Assembly: GCA_033182465.1 (NCBI GenBank)
Contig: CP137325.1
Coordinates: 868,001 to 932,000 of the forward strand
DNA from: Sanghuangporus weigelae
Taxonomy: Eukaryota > Basidiomycota > Agaricomycetes > Hymenochaetales > Hymenochaetaceae
Direction: 5' to 3'
Length of the DNA: 64,000 nt
Positions 44,995 to 58,170 of the stretch are shown piece by piece. The notes beneath the pieces were generated by a model, which was given only the letters and a program-made list of their open reading frames with translations, had not been told where the DNA came from and made no database searches. A program made the position numbers and the translations under genes. Numbering within the stretch: the stretch's first letter is position 1; each line of letters starts with the position of its first letter.

Positions 44995-46544
44995 ACTCAC
45001 ATCCGATCTCAATTTTCCTCTCTGGTGTATCAGTAGTCACTGGCAGTAGTGTATAAATGCAGCAATAATTATTTTTGCTTTGTTACTACATTAAAACGTT
45101 CCAAGCGACAGATGCTTCCGAGCCGGAAGTGCCACTTCGGCATAGCATTGCAGCACATTGACTACTTTGCCTAGTGAGTGTCGTGGCTAACCCTTCTTTT
45201 GACAACTCCGATTTGCTGCGCCGCAATCGTTTCTAAAATTGCAGTAATTGTGACCCACCTCAAGACGGCATGGAATGGCTGGTCAATTGCCATCGGTCAG
45301 TACTCATTCGGGATTTGTACCGAGAGGTGATCAGCTTGTGCCGTGTGCCTCCGTGTGTGGCCCTGCGGGACATTCGATAAACATCCGCCATTACATCCCG
45401 ATAAATCGATGCGTCCGTATTACCCAATTTATACATGTGGCAATTACCAAAAAAGGATGTAGAGGCGGGATTGGGAATCGTGCAGTTCGCGTGTATCTTC
45501 TTTCTCTGGTGCTGTAACTCAAGAAACTGACCCGTGGCCCGGGATGGGGTGTATAAAAGTGTACTATGTGGCACGCAAGGTGCACTGCACTTCGGTAAGT
45601 CAATGATAGTCCTGAAATCCTGGTTTCAGTTTTAGACATGAAACAAGCACGAGTGATGTTAAGTTGATCGGCAATGAGGACTCGGTAGAAAATTCAGTGC
45701 GATGTAGTCAGCGTTCCTTTGAGGAGATCGTTGCAACGGCTCGACGACATACAACATTTGACTACACTGCGCATCCTCCTATCGTATGTCGGGAATCTAT
45801 GAAGACCTTAGACCTGATTTATGCGGAAGCTAGTGTTGAAATGGACTGGGGAGGGTTCCAACCAGAAGTTAGAAGCCTGATAGGATATCCTTACCTCAAC
45901 CATCGGTCTAAAATATACAGAGTTCTTATCGTCGGCACTCGCCATCGGGAACCGCTTCATGCCGCTCAGCGCTAGCCAGCGTCGAAAGCATCGGGCACAA
46001 GGCCAACGTTGACCAAAGAGATAGAGGAGCAATCGCAAAAAGCCCTCCCCTTCACACGGGTCTGACAATAACTCCGTCTGGATAAATACTGTAAACCAGA
46101 TTGGATTACGCATGCTCCAGGGGTTTTCAATATATTAATACGGGCTTGAAACGGATTCATCATGCCGCGGTGTCTCTGGCCGCCGAAGCCGCGGCGGACC
46201 ACATAAATACACTTTCAAAATAATACACACTTTCGTCGGACTTACGGATGAAAGTACCTGTTGTGTAAAGGAGAAAATGAAATGTGAAGCCACTGGCAGG
46301 TGATATGATGTACAGCATGATGTGAGTGGCTGAAGAGAGAACGTCCCCTTACATATGAACATAATGAAGGCTCGGAAAGGATGACATCACTTCGTCTTTC
46401 TCTTCATTTTCGACCCGTCTGGAACCACTTTCTAGGTTAACTTATCGCCGCGCAGGCTTCCATTAGTACATACTTATGAAATATGTATGTGATTCCGTTC
46501 TCGACGGATTCAGAGGCAAAATTATCGCAATACAGGTTTTATTC
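44995..46544. other. Condensin 3' flank and gene-poor DNA
   Basis: No confident gene. A 103-codon plus-strand frame at 45664-45975 and a minus-strand frame at 45260-45574 lack recognisable domains or flanking exons. A GC-rich near-palindromic stretch lies around 46172-46198 (CCGCGG at both ends). Confidence 0.35.
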
Positions 46545-46838
46545 TTAGTTGCTATAAAGTCCAGCAGATGAACGGGCAATCTGGACTCTATAGTTGTTCT
46601 GTTCAATCCATGTTCCCGGCGCCCGAAGAAATTGAAAGTCTGCAATACACGCATACATGTTTTCAAGACCGCAAGATGGCATACCTAAGGCTTTTGAATT
46701 GTACAGTATAGCTACGTTCCCGGTGAGTAGGACAGGCCAGGAAGTGCCGAAGCGTGTAAGAGAACTAGCCCAGAAACTTGCATAAAAATCTGCCTGATGT
46801 TCACGCTGTGACAGTGCGAATTGAATAGTCCGAATCAC
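46545..46838 (-). CDS. Possible 3' exon(s) of an unrecognised gene
   Basis: A minus-strand frame closes at TAA (46545-46547). It reads a protein-like sequence with many aromatic residues (FYASFWASSLTRFGTSWPVLLTGNVAILYNSK, then FQFLRAPGTWIEQNNYRVQIARSS). A GT-AG pair inside it (donor GTATGC, acceptor TTGCAG) could remove a segment whose length is a multiple of three, so both spliced and unspliced forms stay open. Upstream exons toward 47.2 kb are suggested by short coding-like pieces but could not be joined with confidence. Family not recognised; a decayed gene is equally possible. Confidence 0.3.
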   Translation of the reverse strand: MIRTIQFALSQREHQADFYASFWASSLTRFGTSWPVLLTGNVAILYNSKALGMPSCGLENMYACIADFQFLRAPGTWIEQNNYRVQIARSSAGLYSN

Positions 46839-49800
46839 CTCGACTATCCCTCCCGAGCACCCATATGCGTCCCCTTGAGCTCTTTTCGCTTTCTTCTCCC
46901 GCTTTTACTTTCGAAGTCCTGAAAGGTCTTTCAAAGGAATGATACGACTTCTGCTTTCTAAATTTAGGAAGGATCGGAGGAAATGTATATACCTACACAT
47001 GAGCGACTTGCAGAACAAGTCGCGGACTTCCAGCGCTCCCACTATTGTGCATGGGGAATCTTACCCGGAAACCATCGCAATCCACGAGGCAAGCTAAAGA
47101 GGATGAGTTAAAAAATGGTGCAGGCTGTCGACGAAGAATATACCTCCAAGTAGTGTCATGTAGGCGCCTTGATTTCTTTAAAGTATCCAATCACGACAGC
47201 GGACTAGCGGATCACTCACGGTCGTTATGATGTCCGCGGATTAGCCTAAGCCTCACAAACACCGTATGTTTTGAATCTATGTCATATTCTATGCAATTGT
47301 AGGTCGACGGGATCTGAAGTTCTATATGACGTGTTGTAAGATACGCTAAGGAACACCAATGTCATTACTCTGAAGTGCACATTGTTCAGATGCATTTCAT
47401 ATCGCCAAGAATAACGAATGCGGGATACTCACGAACGAAAGAAATAGCATGCCGGATGAAGCTCCATATTCTATGTAATCCCCATCTTATCGAGCCCGCG
47501 GCGTTAGAGCGCGTAAAGTTCTTCCGCTTTCCTTCCTTCACATTCAGTAACTACAGAAGAAACGAGGCGACCATGGTGCCGAGACGAACGGACACTTTAG
47601 TAGTGCTCAAGCTAATATCAAGACATTCAAATTCCAGCTCCACATGACGACTCGGAACGCCTTAAATATCTTAATTTGGTCTTGAAGGGATTGGATATGC
47701 ACTGAGGGGACCTCAATTGTCGGCGAGAAGTCGAAAAGGTTTGTGATTTGGAGGAATGGAGAACCAGGCGGTTATCTATAGGCAAGAATGAGTGTTCCCT
47801 CAAACTACCCACAATGAAACCGATGGATGTTGTCTTTAATGAGTTTCGTAGATCCTAAAATGAGGCCATCCACAAACCTCCCATACCTTTATACTTGGCA
47901 TTCGTGAACATGGTGTCAAAGCGCGAAGACTTTTGGATACTCATAAACCACAAGGCCCGATAGATAAGACAGAGAGCGTGAACACAGGCATATTTATTCC
48001 ACAACGGCCAGATAGACGGTGAGAAGGAGGGCTAGCCATAGAAGAAGCATAAGCGAGTCCATATGACATGCCTTCGCAGAGCCATCCGGACACCGGCGGC
48101 GTGGTGAGCAAGGGAAAGAAAGAGAGTTGTAAAAGCGGGCGAGCCACTGGCCATAAGTACTCACTCGGGATCATCGGGTTCGTCGGGCGCGTCACTTCGT
48201 CGTTGTGGTTGAAATCTTTGTCTCACCGTCGCAAGTCTTCCAGTAGTCTTCCTTGTATATAGTGAATTTTGGTAACGGGTCGCACGCACACGAGAAGCTA
48301 CGACAGCCTATGAAGGATCTTATAGAACTGACGGTTGCTGGGTACGCGGAATACCGGGTGATACATCCGGACATTCCAGATCTGCTCTGTCCTCTCATGT
48401 ACCGCCGTATGCCACGGACATCCGATTCCGGTCGGAAGCAGAAGGAGTTATCCAATGGATGGGTTCGGAAGAAAAGGTTATCAATCCATGGGTGCTTCGG
48501 TCGGGAGGCCGAACCTGTACGGAATGAATTCGTGTGGTAAAGGAGAACCCGATCGTGCGGCAAGTCCGATTATGAATTTGAAGGAAGGCTTCAGCTTTCT
48601 GACAGACGATATCCGTATGCGTGTATTTAGCCTTTCAAATCACACCACTCTAGATCAAGCACGCCTTCCAGAGTCACATAATCGGCGAATCCGGAAAGGG
48701 CGGAAGTACCTTAGAGCCTAGGTAATTGACCTGAAGAAGTCATCCGAACGTCGCGTCTGGTCTAGGTCTAGAAGGTCCCCAACCTGTGGAGGCAGCAAGG
48801 CACTGACAGTGGTGATAGATAGTGCTATCAAGGAGTACGGGCATAGCAGGGGTATGAAGATAAAGATCAAAAGGTCTAGTCTATGAGATAAAAATAGATG
48901 ATATGATATTTAGTAGACATCATCACGCGTATAAGTTACCGAAATTTCGTTCATTTTGTACGTTCAGAAGAGGAAGCGGATCCGGGCCGAGCGCTATAGG
49001 TAATATTCTTTATTGATACTCCCTGTGATAAGAGACTTGTGAGTCCAAGAGGATGGATGAAGCGTGAAGGCCCCGCAATAATTCGGTAGCCGTCTGGCAT
49101 CCGGCTGGTTGTCAATAGGGCGCCGCCGCCAAGCTGTGTGCTTGATGACTATGAAACACGGGAACAACCGCCGGACGCGCAGGACAGACAGGTCGAGAGA
49201 GATAGACTGGAAGACGTGCAGTGCACACAGACGTCTTCTGGAGGTGAGAAGGTGATGATCATCATGATCCGCGTTTTCCATTTCCAAATCCAAAACTCCT
49301 TTGGCCTTCCTTCTCCCGCCCTCAAAGTATCTTGATCTCCTTGACATTGATGAACGACGTTCTCGCCTCCTCTCGCTTGATACACTCTCACACTCTTTGA
49401 TTAAATCAAAATCTCTTATAAACGATTGGTTCTCTTCTCGAATCAATGATCATATTCGAATAATTTGAAAATAAGAATAAGAGAGAGAGAGAAAGAGAAT
49501 AATTTGATTCTGATCTAAAGGACGAACGCGATTCGTCGGCGTTCGTAGATTTACGCGGTCGTGTGCCCATCGAATCGACGCCCGTAATCAACGCGATTCG
49601 CCGACTCGGGATTGATAGATAGGCTCGGAACGGTCATTGGTTGACTATCGGTGGTCGGAGTGATTCTGAGAATCTGTTCCGGTGCAAGTCGATGTTGGGT
49701 TGTTGGTAGGCATGGCTACAGATGGTCGGTGCCCCACTGTCGTGGGTGCTATGGCAAAGAAATGTGGAATGTAGAATGCAGATTCGAGAGTTGTTTCTAC

Positions 49801-52800
49801 GCTTGGTCAATCTAATGTTTTTTTTTCTTCTGAGACATGCTTTTCTTTTCCTCTTTTCTATGTGATGCCGCCTCGTGATTGACTACGCAGCTGCCTTTGA
49901 AGAAAAATCTCACGCATAATCAAAGCAAAGAGGCCGCTGAATTGTGAAATTGTGAGACAAAGAAGATTGTTGGCCTGGAAATGCCCAGCGAATCGCGGTT
50001 GCGGCGCGTACAAACCTTTGCTTGCGGAGTAGACTGGATCAAGAAATAGATACAATTGTGGAGCTTTTTTTCCCAAGGTAGAGAAGAAAAACATTGCAGA
50101 GTAAGGAAAATTGTTGGGTAGAAAATTGTTTTTTCAAAGAATCTTGAATGTAGATTGAATAGCAGACCATTACTCTAATGAGGAAGCAATTCAAACACGC
50201 CGTTTAATTAAAGCCACTTTAAGCTATCGAGCGATTGAACGAAGTCTATACTAGTATGCGCTCCCGAACTGAACCTTATTTTGTCGCCATTACCTCTTGA
50301 TTCCATTTTGCGGGAAGATGAGTGAAGGCGTGAGTACTACTACTACTAGTCTTGGACATGGAGAGTCGTAAGCTTGGCTTGGAGGTGCATATGGTACGTC
50401 CAGACACGACGAAAGCACGCGGAGCGGATGTGACTGCGGAAGAAGTCTGGATCTGAAAGGTGTCTATCTGGATACCTATGATTTAGATTGAAATTGGACA
50501 AACGCGTATAGCTCTTGAGATTGTTTGCATTGCTTAATATGTAATTGTCATTGTCGAGACAAAGAAAACATAGTCAACTGGACCGTTTGGAGTAAAGCGG
50601 ATTGGAGAATGAGAGTGAGCGCATGTTTGAGGCTTCATCACATCACCAAGGTGCATCGTCCGCAGCCAGAATTCTGTCATGGCTAGCACACTAGTACTAG
50701 TACTCTCCACGTTGCAGCACAGGACAAGAACAAGCCCTCAAGCTGTCTTCATAGCAATAATCAGCGACTTTGCACAGAAAAGGACGTGCAACTAGAACTA
50801 AACGGAATATGCTCGATGTTATCTGAGCCAAGAGCAAGTTTGTTAGGAAAAGCGCAGGATACGAAATAATAGATTCAGTGAGTCTTTGTCCACTTTTGGT
50901 GCGGGTTGACGATGAGTGTTGGTAACGTTTCGGAAACCGTGAGGGCAATCGGCTGCAACGACGTCGGCTCCTCTCCAGCCTCAATTGACCGAATTCTTCC
51001 CTCGATTTTGCTTTGTCTTGGATGCGAAGTCCAACCTGTCGCTTGTTATTCAAGTTGTCGTGCCAAGACCTGGATTAATACAATCCGGGACTGATAGAAA
51101 AAGTACGTACGGATATGTGCGGATGTAGGGTAAAAAGGTTAAAAAAGCTACCGTACATATTATCGTACTCGCGAAGTCATTGTATTGCTTTTGACATGAC
51201 GACGTTGACGCGCGCGGGGGATGCTCTCTCCCTCTCACCTCACCTTACCTCAACTCATCTGACTCAAGTAAGACACACGGGTATTCGGTTTCCCTTCAAA
51301 GAAGAATTTTTTTTTTCAGTCAATGCCAAGACTTGCAAAGAAGAAGAAATTCGAAATTCCCTTACTTATCTGCTATTCGAAACGGTGAAGCGATTGACTG
51401 ACCGATCGAGTGACGCGCTAACGGGAGAACAGAGAGAACTCCGGTCCCCCGTTGTTCTCTTGTCGTGGCTCGTCGTCTGTGCCAAGCATTGATATGTTCT
51501 CATTGCTGACTTACCTTCTCACAGCATATCAAGCGCATATGGCGATGCACGTGTGGCTCCGAGTCGAGGTGCGTGGGATTGAGGTTGACGTTAGCGTGTC
51601 CGCAACCGCAGCACCCATGGGTCGCCGCAGATTCAAGACATTAGACCACCGATTTGAAGTTCTCCAAAAAAAGCGTGATGAGCAGGCAATTTACAATAAC
51701 ATTGATAGGGAGGCGATCACTGATTGTGTGGAACTGGAACGAAGAACCGGAACTGTTGGATTCGTTGATGTCAATCAAAAGCATCAGACAATCAGCGCAA
51801 CGCACCTCAAAGAAGGCAAAGACGTCCTGAGTAAAGTAAGAAAGAAGTCCAGTGCGAAGGGCAACGCCAAGCATTCCTGTGTCAACAAAGTGATCTATAT
51901 GTCTTGAGTGAGGCGTTTATGTGTTATACATGTCCTTAGCGTGGTCTTGGTTGGGAGAGTTTTTCCCTACTTTCTCTTGGCTGGCTGTAGTTACGGTGAC
52001 AGGAAGTCCAGAGACGCTACAGCTTCACATAGCCGCGTTTGTTTGCTTGTTTTGTCTCGTTCTTGGCCCGTTGACAGGAAGATGGAAGTAGGTGGGATCC
52101 GGGTAGAGATGATGTTCAGGCTGGTGACAATGGAACGACGCGCTAGAACCGAGGGAGGACGGAACCGTCAATTATCGTTAAGCGAGGCCCGTGTTCCATG
52201 TGTAATTCTTGAGAATGAGGCTTTATTTATGTTTTTGCGAAATCTTTCCTTTTCTTTTTTTCTTGGGAGTTTATGATGATTACTTTTCTCCTTTTATCCC
52301 TGAGCCAGAGATTAACATTATCATTTCATTCGGCCGGCCCGGATTTGCAGATATACCAAAATGGATATGCGGAAACGTGCTGTGATTGGCTGCTTCATGA
52401 GATGAGCGAGGTATTTGAATGTTTTGCGAACTGGGAATGCATAGGGAAAATCAGCCAGACAAGCTTAAGCATTGAAGGAGTACCAGAACAGAAGAGTTTA
52501 TTCTGAAACGATGAAACGATGGCGAAAGAGCTTGGGGGGAAGGGGGCAAAAGTAACGCAACAGAACACAACGCACGGGATCTGATTGGCTCAGTCATGAG
52601 ATGAGATGAAACTTTCGTGAGGCGTACAAATGCACAGGGATCGTCGTGGGTATTGCCAATATTAATGACAGGCTTGGCCTAGGAAAACAGAAATCTGCGT
52701 AGATGCAAGTGGATGAATTGTCATTTTTTCTTTCTTTAGCTTGAGCGTGAATTTCAGATTGTACAAGTTGGGCGTTCACACGGATATGGCGAGGATCACG

Positions 52801-53655
52801 CTGTTTGGGGGGTGATGATCAAAGGACCAGACAGGACGAGAGAGTGGACAACGCGCGCCACATCGTCGTCGCGAGACTTGATCAGATTTGATGTGAGACT
52901 GAGTGAGCACGATACGCCGAGCGCAGCTAACGCCAGACACCCGAACCAGAGCGGGCCAGACTGGGTGGCTGGAGGGTGGGGATGACCGGGCGGCCGAAGT
53001 GGAATGACCAATTGGTGTCAGCCGCGGAAGGACTGGGCTGGAACGTTCCCCGTTGAGTGATGACGGCAGGTACGACGGCGTCGGAGAAGTCCACGGTCCA
53101 CGATTGACGGTGTTACGAGTGGTATGACAGCGCGGTGATTTAGTCAACGATGGGCACGGACAAAACGGACCATGACCATCAACACTTGTTGTGTTGGAGC
53201 ATTCATTCATTCGGCTCTTCGGGACTGGGACTCTTGCAATTTCCGCCGCTCAGCCGAGTGACTATACATGGTAAGTAACGGGTTACGTTCTGCCGTTACC
53301 GGTTGCTGAGCTCATGCCGAGAAGGAAAAGAAGAATGGATGATATAACATTAATATTATGTCCCTCATTTTTGTCGATTATTTGGTTTGTCCATCTTTCG
53401 CAATGCGAAGATGTGGCGAGTATGCGCGCGAGATTGGGTATTGGGGATAGATTTGCTAGTCGGTGTTAGAGGGTAAGAGCGCTGAAATCGAAAGGAACGC
53501 GGGCTTTGTTCTGTTGGAGGACGGCGAGGCGGAGTTGACAGCGGACCGCTTACACGCTGCCGGGTATGAAGAGAATAAATTTTTTTTAGAAAAAGCGTGA
53601 GAAAAGATTACGTGATACAGGGAGTTGTCGGGGCTGGCGCGAAGGGGAATTTGGT
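46839..53655. other. Long gene-poor interval upstream of PMA1
   Basis: Nearly 7 kb without a supportable gene. At 47940-48560 the minus strand shows short coding-like pieces in different frames (FTIYKEDYWKTCDG; NDEVTRPTNPMIPS) that may be a gene relic. A frame at about 51540-51907 (plus) is hydrophilic and unrecognised. There are simple repeats (GA-run near 49480, CTAGTA near 50693) and a perfect 8-bp stem hairpin at 49522-49546. The right part probably carries the upstream regulatory DNA of the H+-ATPase gene. Confidence 0.4.
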
Positions 53656-53662
53656 TATATAA
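53656..53662 (+). promoter_or_regulatory. TATA-like element of PMA1
   Basis: TATATAA lies about 225 bp before the PMA1 ATG. It is followed by a long CT-rich tract (about 53690-53880), the pattern of strongly expressed fungal genes whose transcription starts within or after a pyrimidine stretch. Confidence 0.5.
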
Positions 53663-53887
53663 CGGAATGGTTCATCGACTTCCCGTCGGTTCACTTCTCC
53701 CCTCATCCATCTCCTCTCTAGCATCGTCTGTGTGAGCTCATCATCACGCTCAGCGAGCAAGGCTCATCAGCTTAGCTAGGGCTACTTCTCCCTCCCCTCC
53801 CCGCCTCTCTTCATCCCACTCCCCAACACTACCCCTTCCTATCTTCTCACGCGCTAGTCGCTTTCATCTCTTCTCAAACTTAACCCC

Positions 53888-56800
53888 ATGTCAGACCAGG
53901 CTGAAAAAGAGGCGGGCCCGCCGGCCAACACCAGCCCATCCCAGGCGCCCTCTACGGAGGATGCACAACCGCCGGAGAAGCGTAAACGCGAGTACAAGGA
54001 TTTTGGTCATGAGGAGGAAAAGGCTACCCGTAAGTACCACCAATACTTTTTATGAAATTTTTACTTGCGCTATGTGGCAATGTGTATTCTGACACTATCT
54101 GCTACTTTAGACGCCAAGGTCGATATGTCCCAGATCGAATTGCGTGCGGAGGACCTTTACGATAAGGAGAAGGTCGACCTCGAGACGATCGTCATCGAGG
54201 ACGTCTTCAAGCTGCTTCAGTGCGACGACCAGGGACTCAGCTCTGAGGAGGCCACGCGTCGTTACGAGATATTTGGTCCCAACAAGCTCGAGTCGGAAGA
54301 ACAGAATGCTTTCCTGCAGGTCAGCATTTCTTTTCCTTTGTTTCATCTCTCGATTTTGTTTGTTTCTCTTTTGGTGAATTGTGCGCTTATGACGTGCTGG
54401 TTCTTTTTTTATGCCTGTCTCCCAACATAATGCAGTTCCTGAGTTTCATGTGGAACCCGCTATCGTGGGTCATGGAAGGCGCTGCCATTGTCGCCATCGC
54501 TCTATCAAACGGTGAAGGCAGACCGCCCGACTGGCAGGACTTTGTTGGTATCGTCTTCCTTTTGTTCGTCAACTCGTCCATCGGTTTTTACGAAGAACGC
54601 AACGCTGGTAATGCTGTCAAGGCGCTCATGGACTCCCTCGCTCCAAAGGCGAGAGTTCGCCGGGATGGCAAATGGCAGGAAATTGATTCAGCTGGCCTCG
54701 TGCCCGGTGATATGGTTGCGTTCAAGATCGGTGACGTCGTACCCGCAGATTGCCGTCTCACGGAATCCATCAACGTATCGATCGACCAGGCTGCTCTTAC
54801 TGGTGAATCTCTGCCACAGAGCAAGAAAGTTGGCGATCAATGCTTTTCGTGAGTATTTTGTTCCCGTTATGTCAAGTTTAATAAGGTTATTGATTACGTA
54901 TGCGTCCAGTGGCTCCACTTGCAAGCAGGGTGAGGCGGAAGGTGTTGTCATTTCGACCGGTGCGAACACGTTCTTCGGTCGCGCCGCGTCCCTTGTCGGC
55001 CAGGACGATGACACAACCGGTCATTTGCAAAAGATTCTTGCACAAATCGGTACATTCTGTCTCGTCTCCATTGGTATTTTCGTCGTGCTCGAAATCGTCA
55101 TTCTCTACCCGGCGTTCCATTACACTTACCGCCGTGGCCTCGATAACATTCTCGTGCTTTTGATCGGTGGTATCCCGATTGCCATGCCCACTGTCTTGTC
55201 TGTGACTCTCGCTGTCGGTGCCCAGCAGCTTGCGAAGCACAAAGCTATTGTCACTCGTATTACCGCTATTGAAGAGCTTGCTGGTGTCACAATTCTTTGT
55301 TCGGACAAGACAGGTACGCTCACGACGAACAAGCTGACGATCGACAAGAACATCGTCAAATGTTACGGTCCATTCACGGCAGACGATGTCGTCTTGCTCG
55401 CAGCATATGCATCTCGTACGGAGAACCAGGATGCGATTGACCAGTGCGTTGTTGGCTCTCTTGACGACCCGAAGACGGCGCGTGAAGGCATCCAGTTGCT
55501 CGATTTCAAGCCTTTCAACCCTGTTGACAAGCGCACGGAAATTACGTACCGTGAGCAGTCGACAGGCAAACTCAAGCGTGTCACCAAGGGTATGACTGGT
55601 ATTATCATCGAGCTTTGCACTCGTAACAAAACGGACGAGATTGAGAATCGTCTCGAGGCTGATGTCGAGGAGTTCGCTTCCCGTGGTCTTCGTGCGCTCG
55701 CCGTTGCATACGAAGAGCTCGATCATGAAGATCACGAGGGTGAGGGCAACGGCTTTGAGCTCGTCGGTCTTCTCGCTATCTTCGACCCGCCTCGTGAGGA
55801 CACGAAGCAGACCATTGACGATGCGCTTGCGCTCGGTGTCAAGGTTAAGATGGTAACTGGTGACCAACTTGCGATTGCAAAGGAGACCGGTCGTCGGCTT
55901 GGTCTTGGCGACCACATGTACCCGGCGAAGGTGCTGAAAGAGGGACCGCAGCCCGGAAGCAAGTATCAGAACCTCGATGAGATTATCCTCGATGCGGACG
56001 GTTTCGCTGGTGTCTTCCCGGAACACAAATACGAGATTGTCAAGCGTTTACAGGGTCTTGGTCACTTGTGCGCGATGACGGGTGATGGTGCGAACGACGC
56101 TCCTGCGCTCTCGCGTGCGAACGTCGGTATTGCTGTCGAAGGTGCTACGGATGCTGCTCGTGGTGCGGCTGATATCGTGCTTACGGAGCCTGGTCTATCG
56201 ACTATCGTGCACGCTATTCGCGGTTCGCGTCAGATCTTCCAGCGTATGCGGAATTACGCCATCTACGCTTGTGCTGTGACCATCCGTATCGTCGTGTGCT
56301 TCGCCATCCTCGCATTCGCGTACAACTTTGACTTCCCGCCGTTCATGGTTCTTATCATTGCACTGCTTAACGATGGTACCATCATGACGCTCTCGGTTGA
56401 CCGTGTCTTGCCGTCGAATACGCCGGATAGCTGGGATCTTGCTGAGATCTTCAGTTATGCTGTTGCGTACGGTCTGTACCTTACTCTGTCTACGTAAGTA
56501 ACAATAGGTATCGTTTTTCTGAAGCTGCTTTCTAACTCTATTCGGTACAGGATCATCCTCGTCATTGTCATTATCGAGACTAACTTCTTCCAGAACAAGT
56601 TCGGAGTGACTCTCGACAGTCAGGTTGCAACAGGTAGCGTTGACCATAACGACAGGCAACTCCACACCATTGTCTACCTGCAAGTCGCCATCATCTCACA
56701 AGCGCTTATCTTCGTCACGCGTTCGCACGGATTCTGCTTCATGGAAAGGCCGTCTGTTGCGTTGATGTTCGCCTTCGTCGTCGCGCAGGTTGTCTCGTCG

Positions 56801-57214
56801 ATCATCGCCGCGTACGCCGACTGGGGCTTCACCAGCATCCAGTCTATCTCCGGTGGATGGATCGGTATCGTCTGGGTCTGGAACATTATCTGGTTCATCC
56901 CTCTCGACTGGATCAAGTTCGCAATGAAGGGGACGGTTATCAAATACCTCCGACTACGTCACGAGGCGGCTCAGAGGAAGGAGGCAGGGGAGACCGGTGG
57001 TGTCCCGCTCACACGTACACAGTCTCGCGCTGCGTCTATCCACGAGAGTCTATACTCGAACCGTGTCAGCTTCATCCGTCGGGCGGCGCGCCGTGTTGGT
57101 CTCGGTGGCAAGATCCGCGTCAAGCCCGATGAGCTTCGTCGTTTCAGTTCCATCCAGGCTGCGCAGACCGGCCAGACGCTCGCGCGTCATCCATCGCGCA
57201 CTGCTGGTGTATAA
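53888..57214 (+). CDS. PMA1: Plasma-membrane H+-ATPase Pma1 (P-type, P3A)
   Basis: Five exons (53888-54029, 54111-54319, 54436-54848, 54910-56493, 56551-57214) give 1003 residues. The N terminus is hydrophilic and acidic. The first membrane hairpin follows [14 protein letters not shown]. The actuator domain has LTGES with Glu near 241. After helix 4 ([13 protein letters not shown]), the phosphorylated Asp in [11 protein letters not shown] is near residue 387, close to Asp378 of yeast Pma1. KGMTG and the hinge [12 protein letters not shown] follow, then helices 5-10. The C-terminal cytosolic tail is long and Arg/Ser-rich ([23 protein letters not shown]), where fungal Pma1 is autoinhibited and regulated by phosphorylation. 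The enzyme exports protons using ATP and drives nutrient uptake. Codon use is strongly biased, consistent with high expression. Intact. Confidence 0.97.
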
Positions 57215-58170
57215 ACGTGGTGAGATGTAGATAGACGAGGAGTTGTGTTTGCGTTGTGGTGTCTTGGACTGATTAAAAGAATGAATAACTCGCGTAAAAC
57301 GTTATGCTATAGACTTGAGCAGCAGTAGCAGCGGCGGCAGGAGCAAACCATCACGACCATCATACTTTCCTTCTTTCGCCCTCCCTTTTCTCCGTCTTAA
57401 CCTCTCTTCAAACCCTATTACCCTCGTGCATCCTACTCTCCTTCCCTACCTTCCGTCTCTTCATCTCTAATTACATTGCATCTGTTCTCGCGCCTCCTCC
57501 CCGCGTATCCCTTCTCGGTCTCGGATCAGGCTAGATTACCTACAACCCGCTTTTCTTCGTTCACGTATTTTTTTTGTCTTTTGCTCCTACGCCTCGCTCG
57601 ATATCTTTTAACGAAGTGCTTTTTTCCGATTCTTCAATGTTTCTTCATGTTTTCAATGCTATTATTTCATTTCTCTTTCATGTGTCGTCGGTTGTGCCAT
57701 GATCCGTGTTCCTTGGTCCAAGATTAGATTATCACGTTGGGGTTTTGTCACCGCAGATGTGAGTCAGATGAAGTGTCACCTGCCTGTGTTCCATGTTGCG
57801 ATGCATACCGCTTGCCTGCTCTCTTCCCTTTCTTTGTTCATGTCTGAATGTGTTTCGTGTTTCGCGGTAATTAATTCCAAATGAACAAACCAATAAATAT
57901 TATATTTGCTCTCTGTTGTTTTGTTTGACTTTGCACGAGATAGTGATTCTTTGCTATGTTTGGGAATTTAAATTTACAACAGTGAACTGTTCCGACATTC
58001 ATGCTTCGCTCATCGTTCATGCAACCGAATAGCACTTGAGCAGAAGAAGACGCTCCTGCTTGGATTGTTCGTCCAGATGTGTGTAAGCCAATGAAAGGAC
58101 GTATGTATGTAGTAGATATGCACATAAATTATTCACAGCAATGAGAGTAGGATGTAGACCGAAATGATCT
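57215..58170. other. Convergent 3' flanks of PMA1 and UGGT
   Basis: Pyrimidine-rich then AT-rich DNA between two convergent genes; both 3' UTRs are expected here. No further gene recognised. Confidence 0.5.

Noticed and set aside
54887-56026. 379-codon open frame on the minus strand inside PMA1
   Set aside because: It is antisense to the most conserved part of the H+-ATPase. Strong codon bias in PMA1 keeps the opposite frame open; the predicted protein has no family character.
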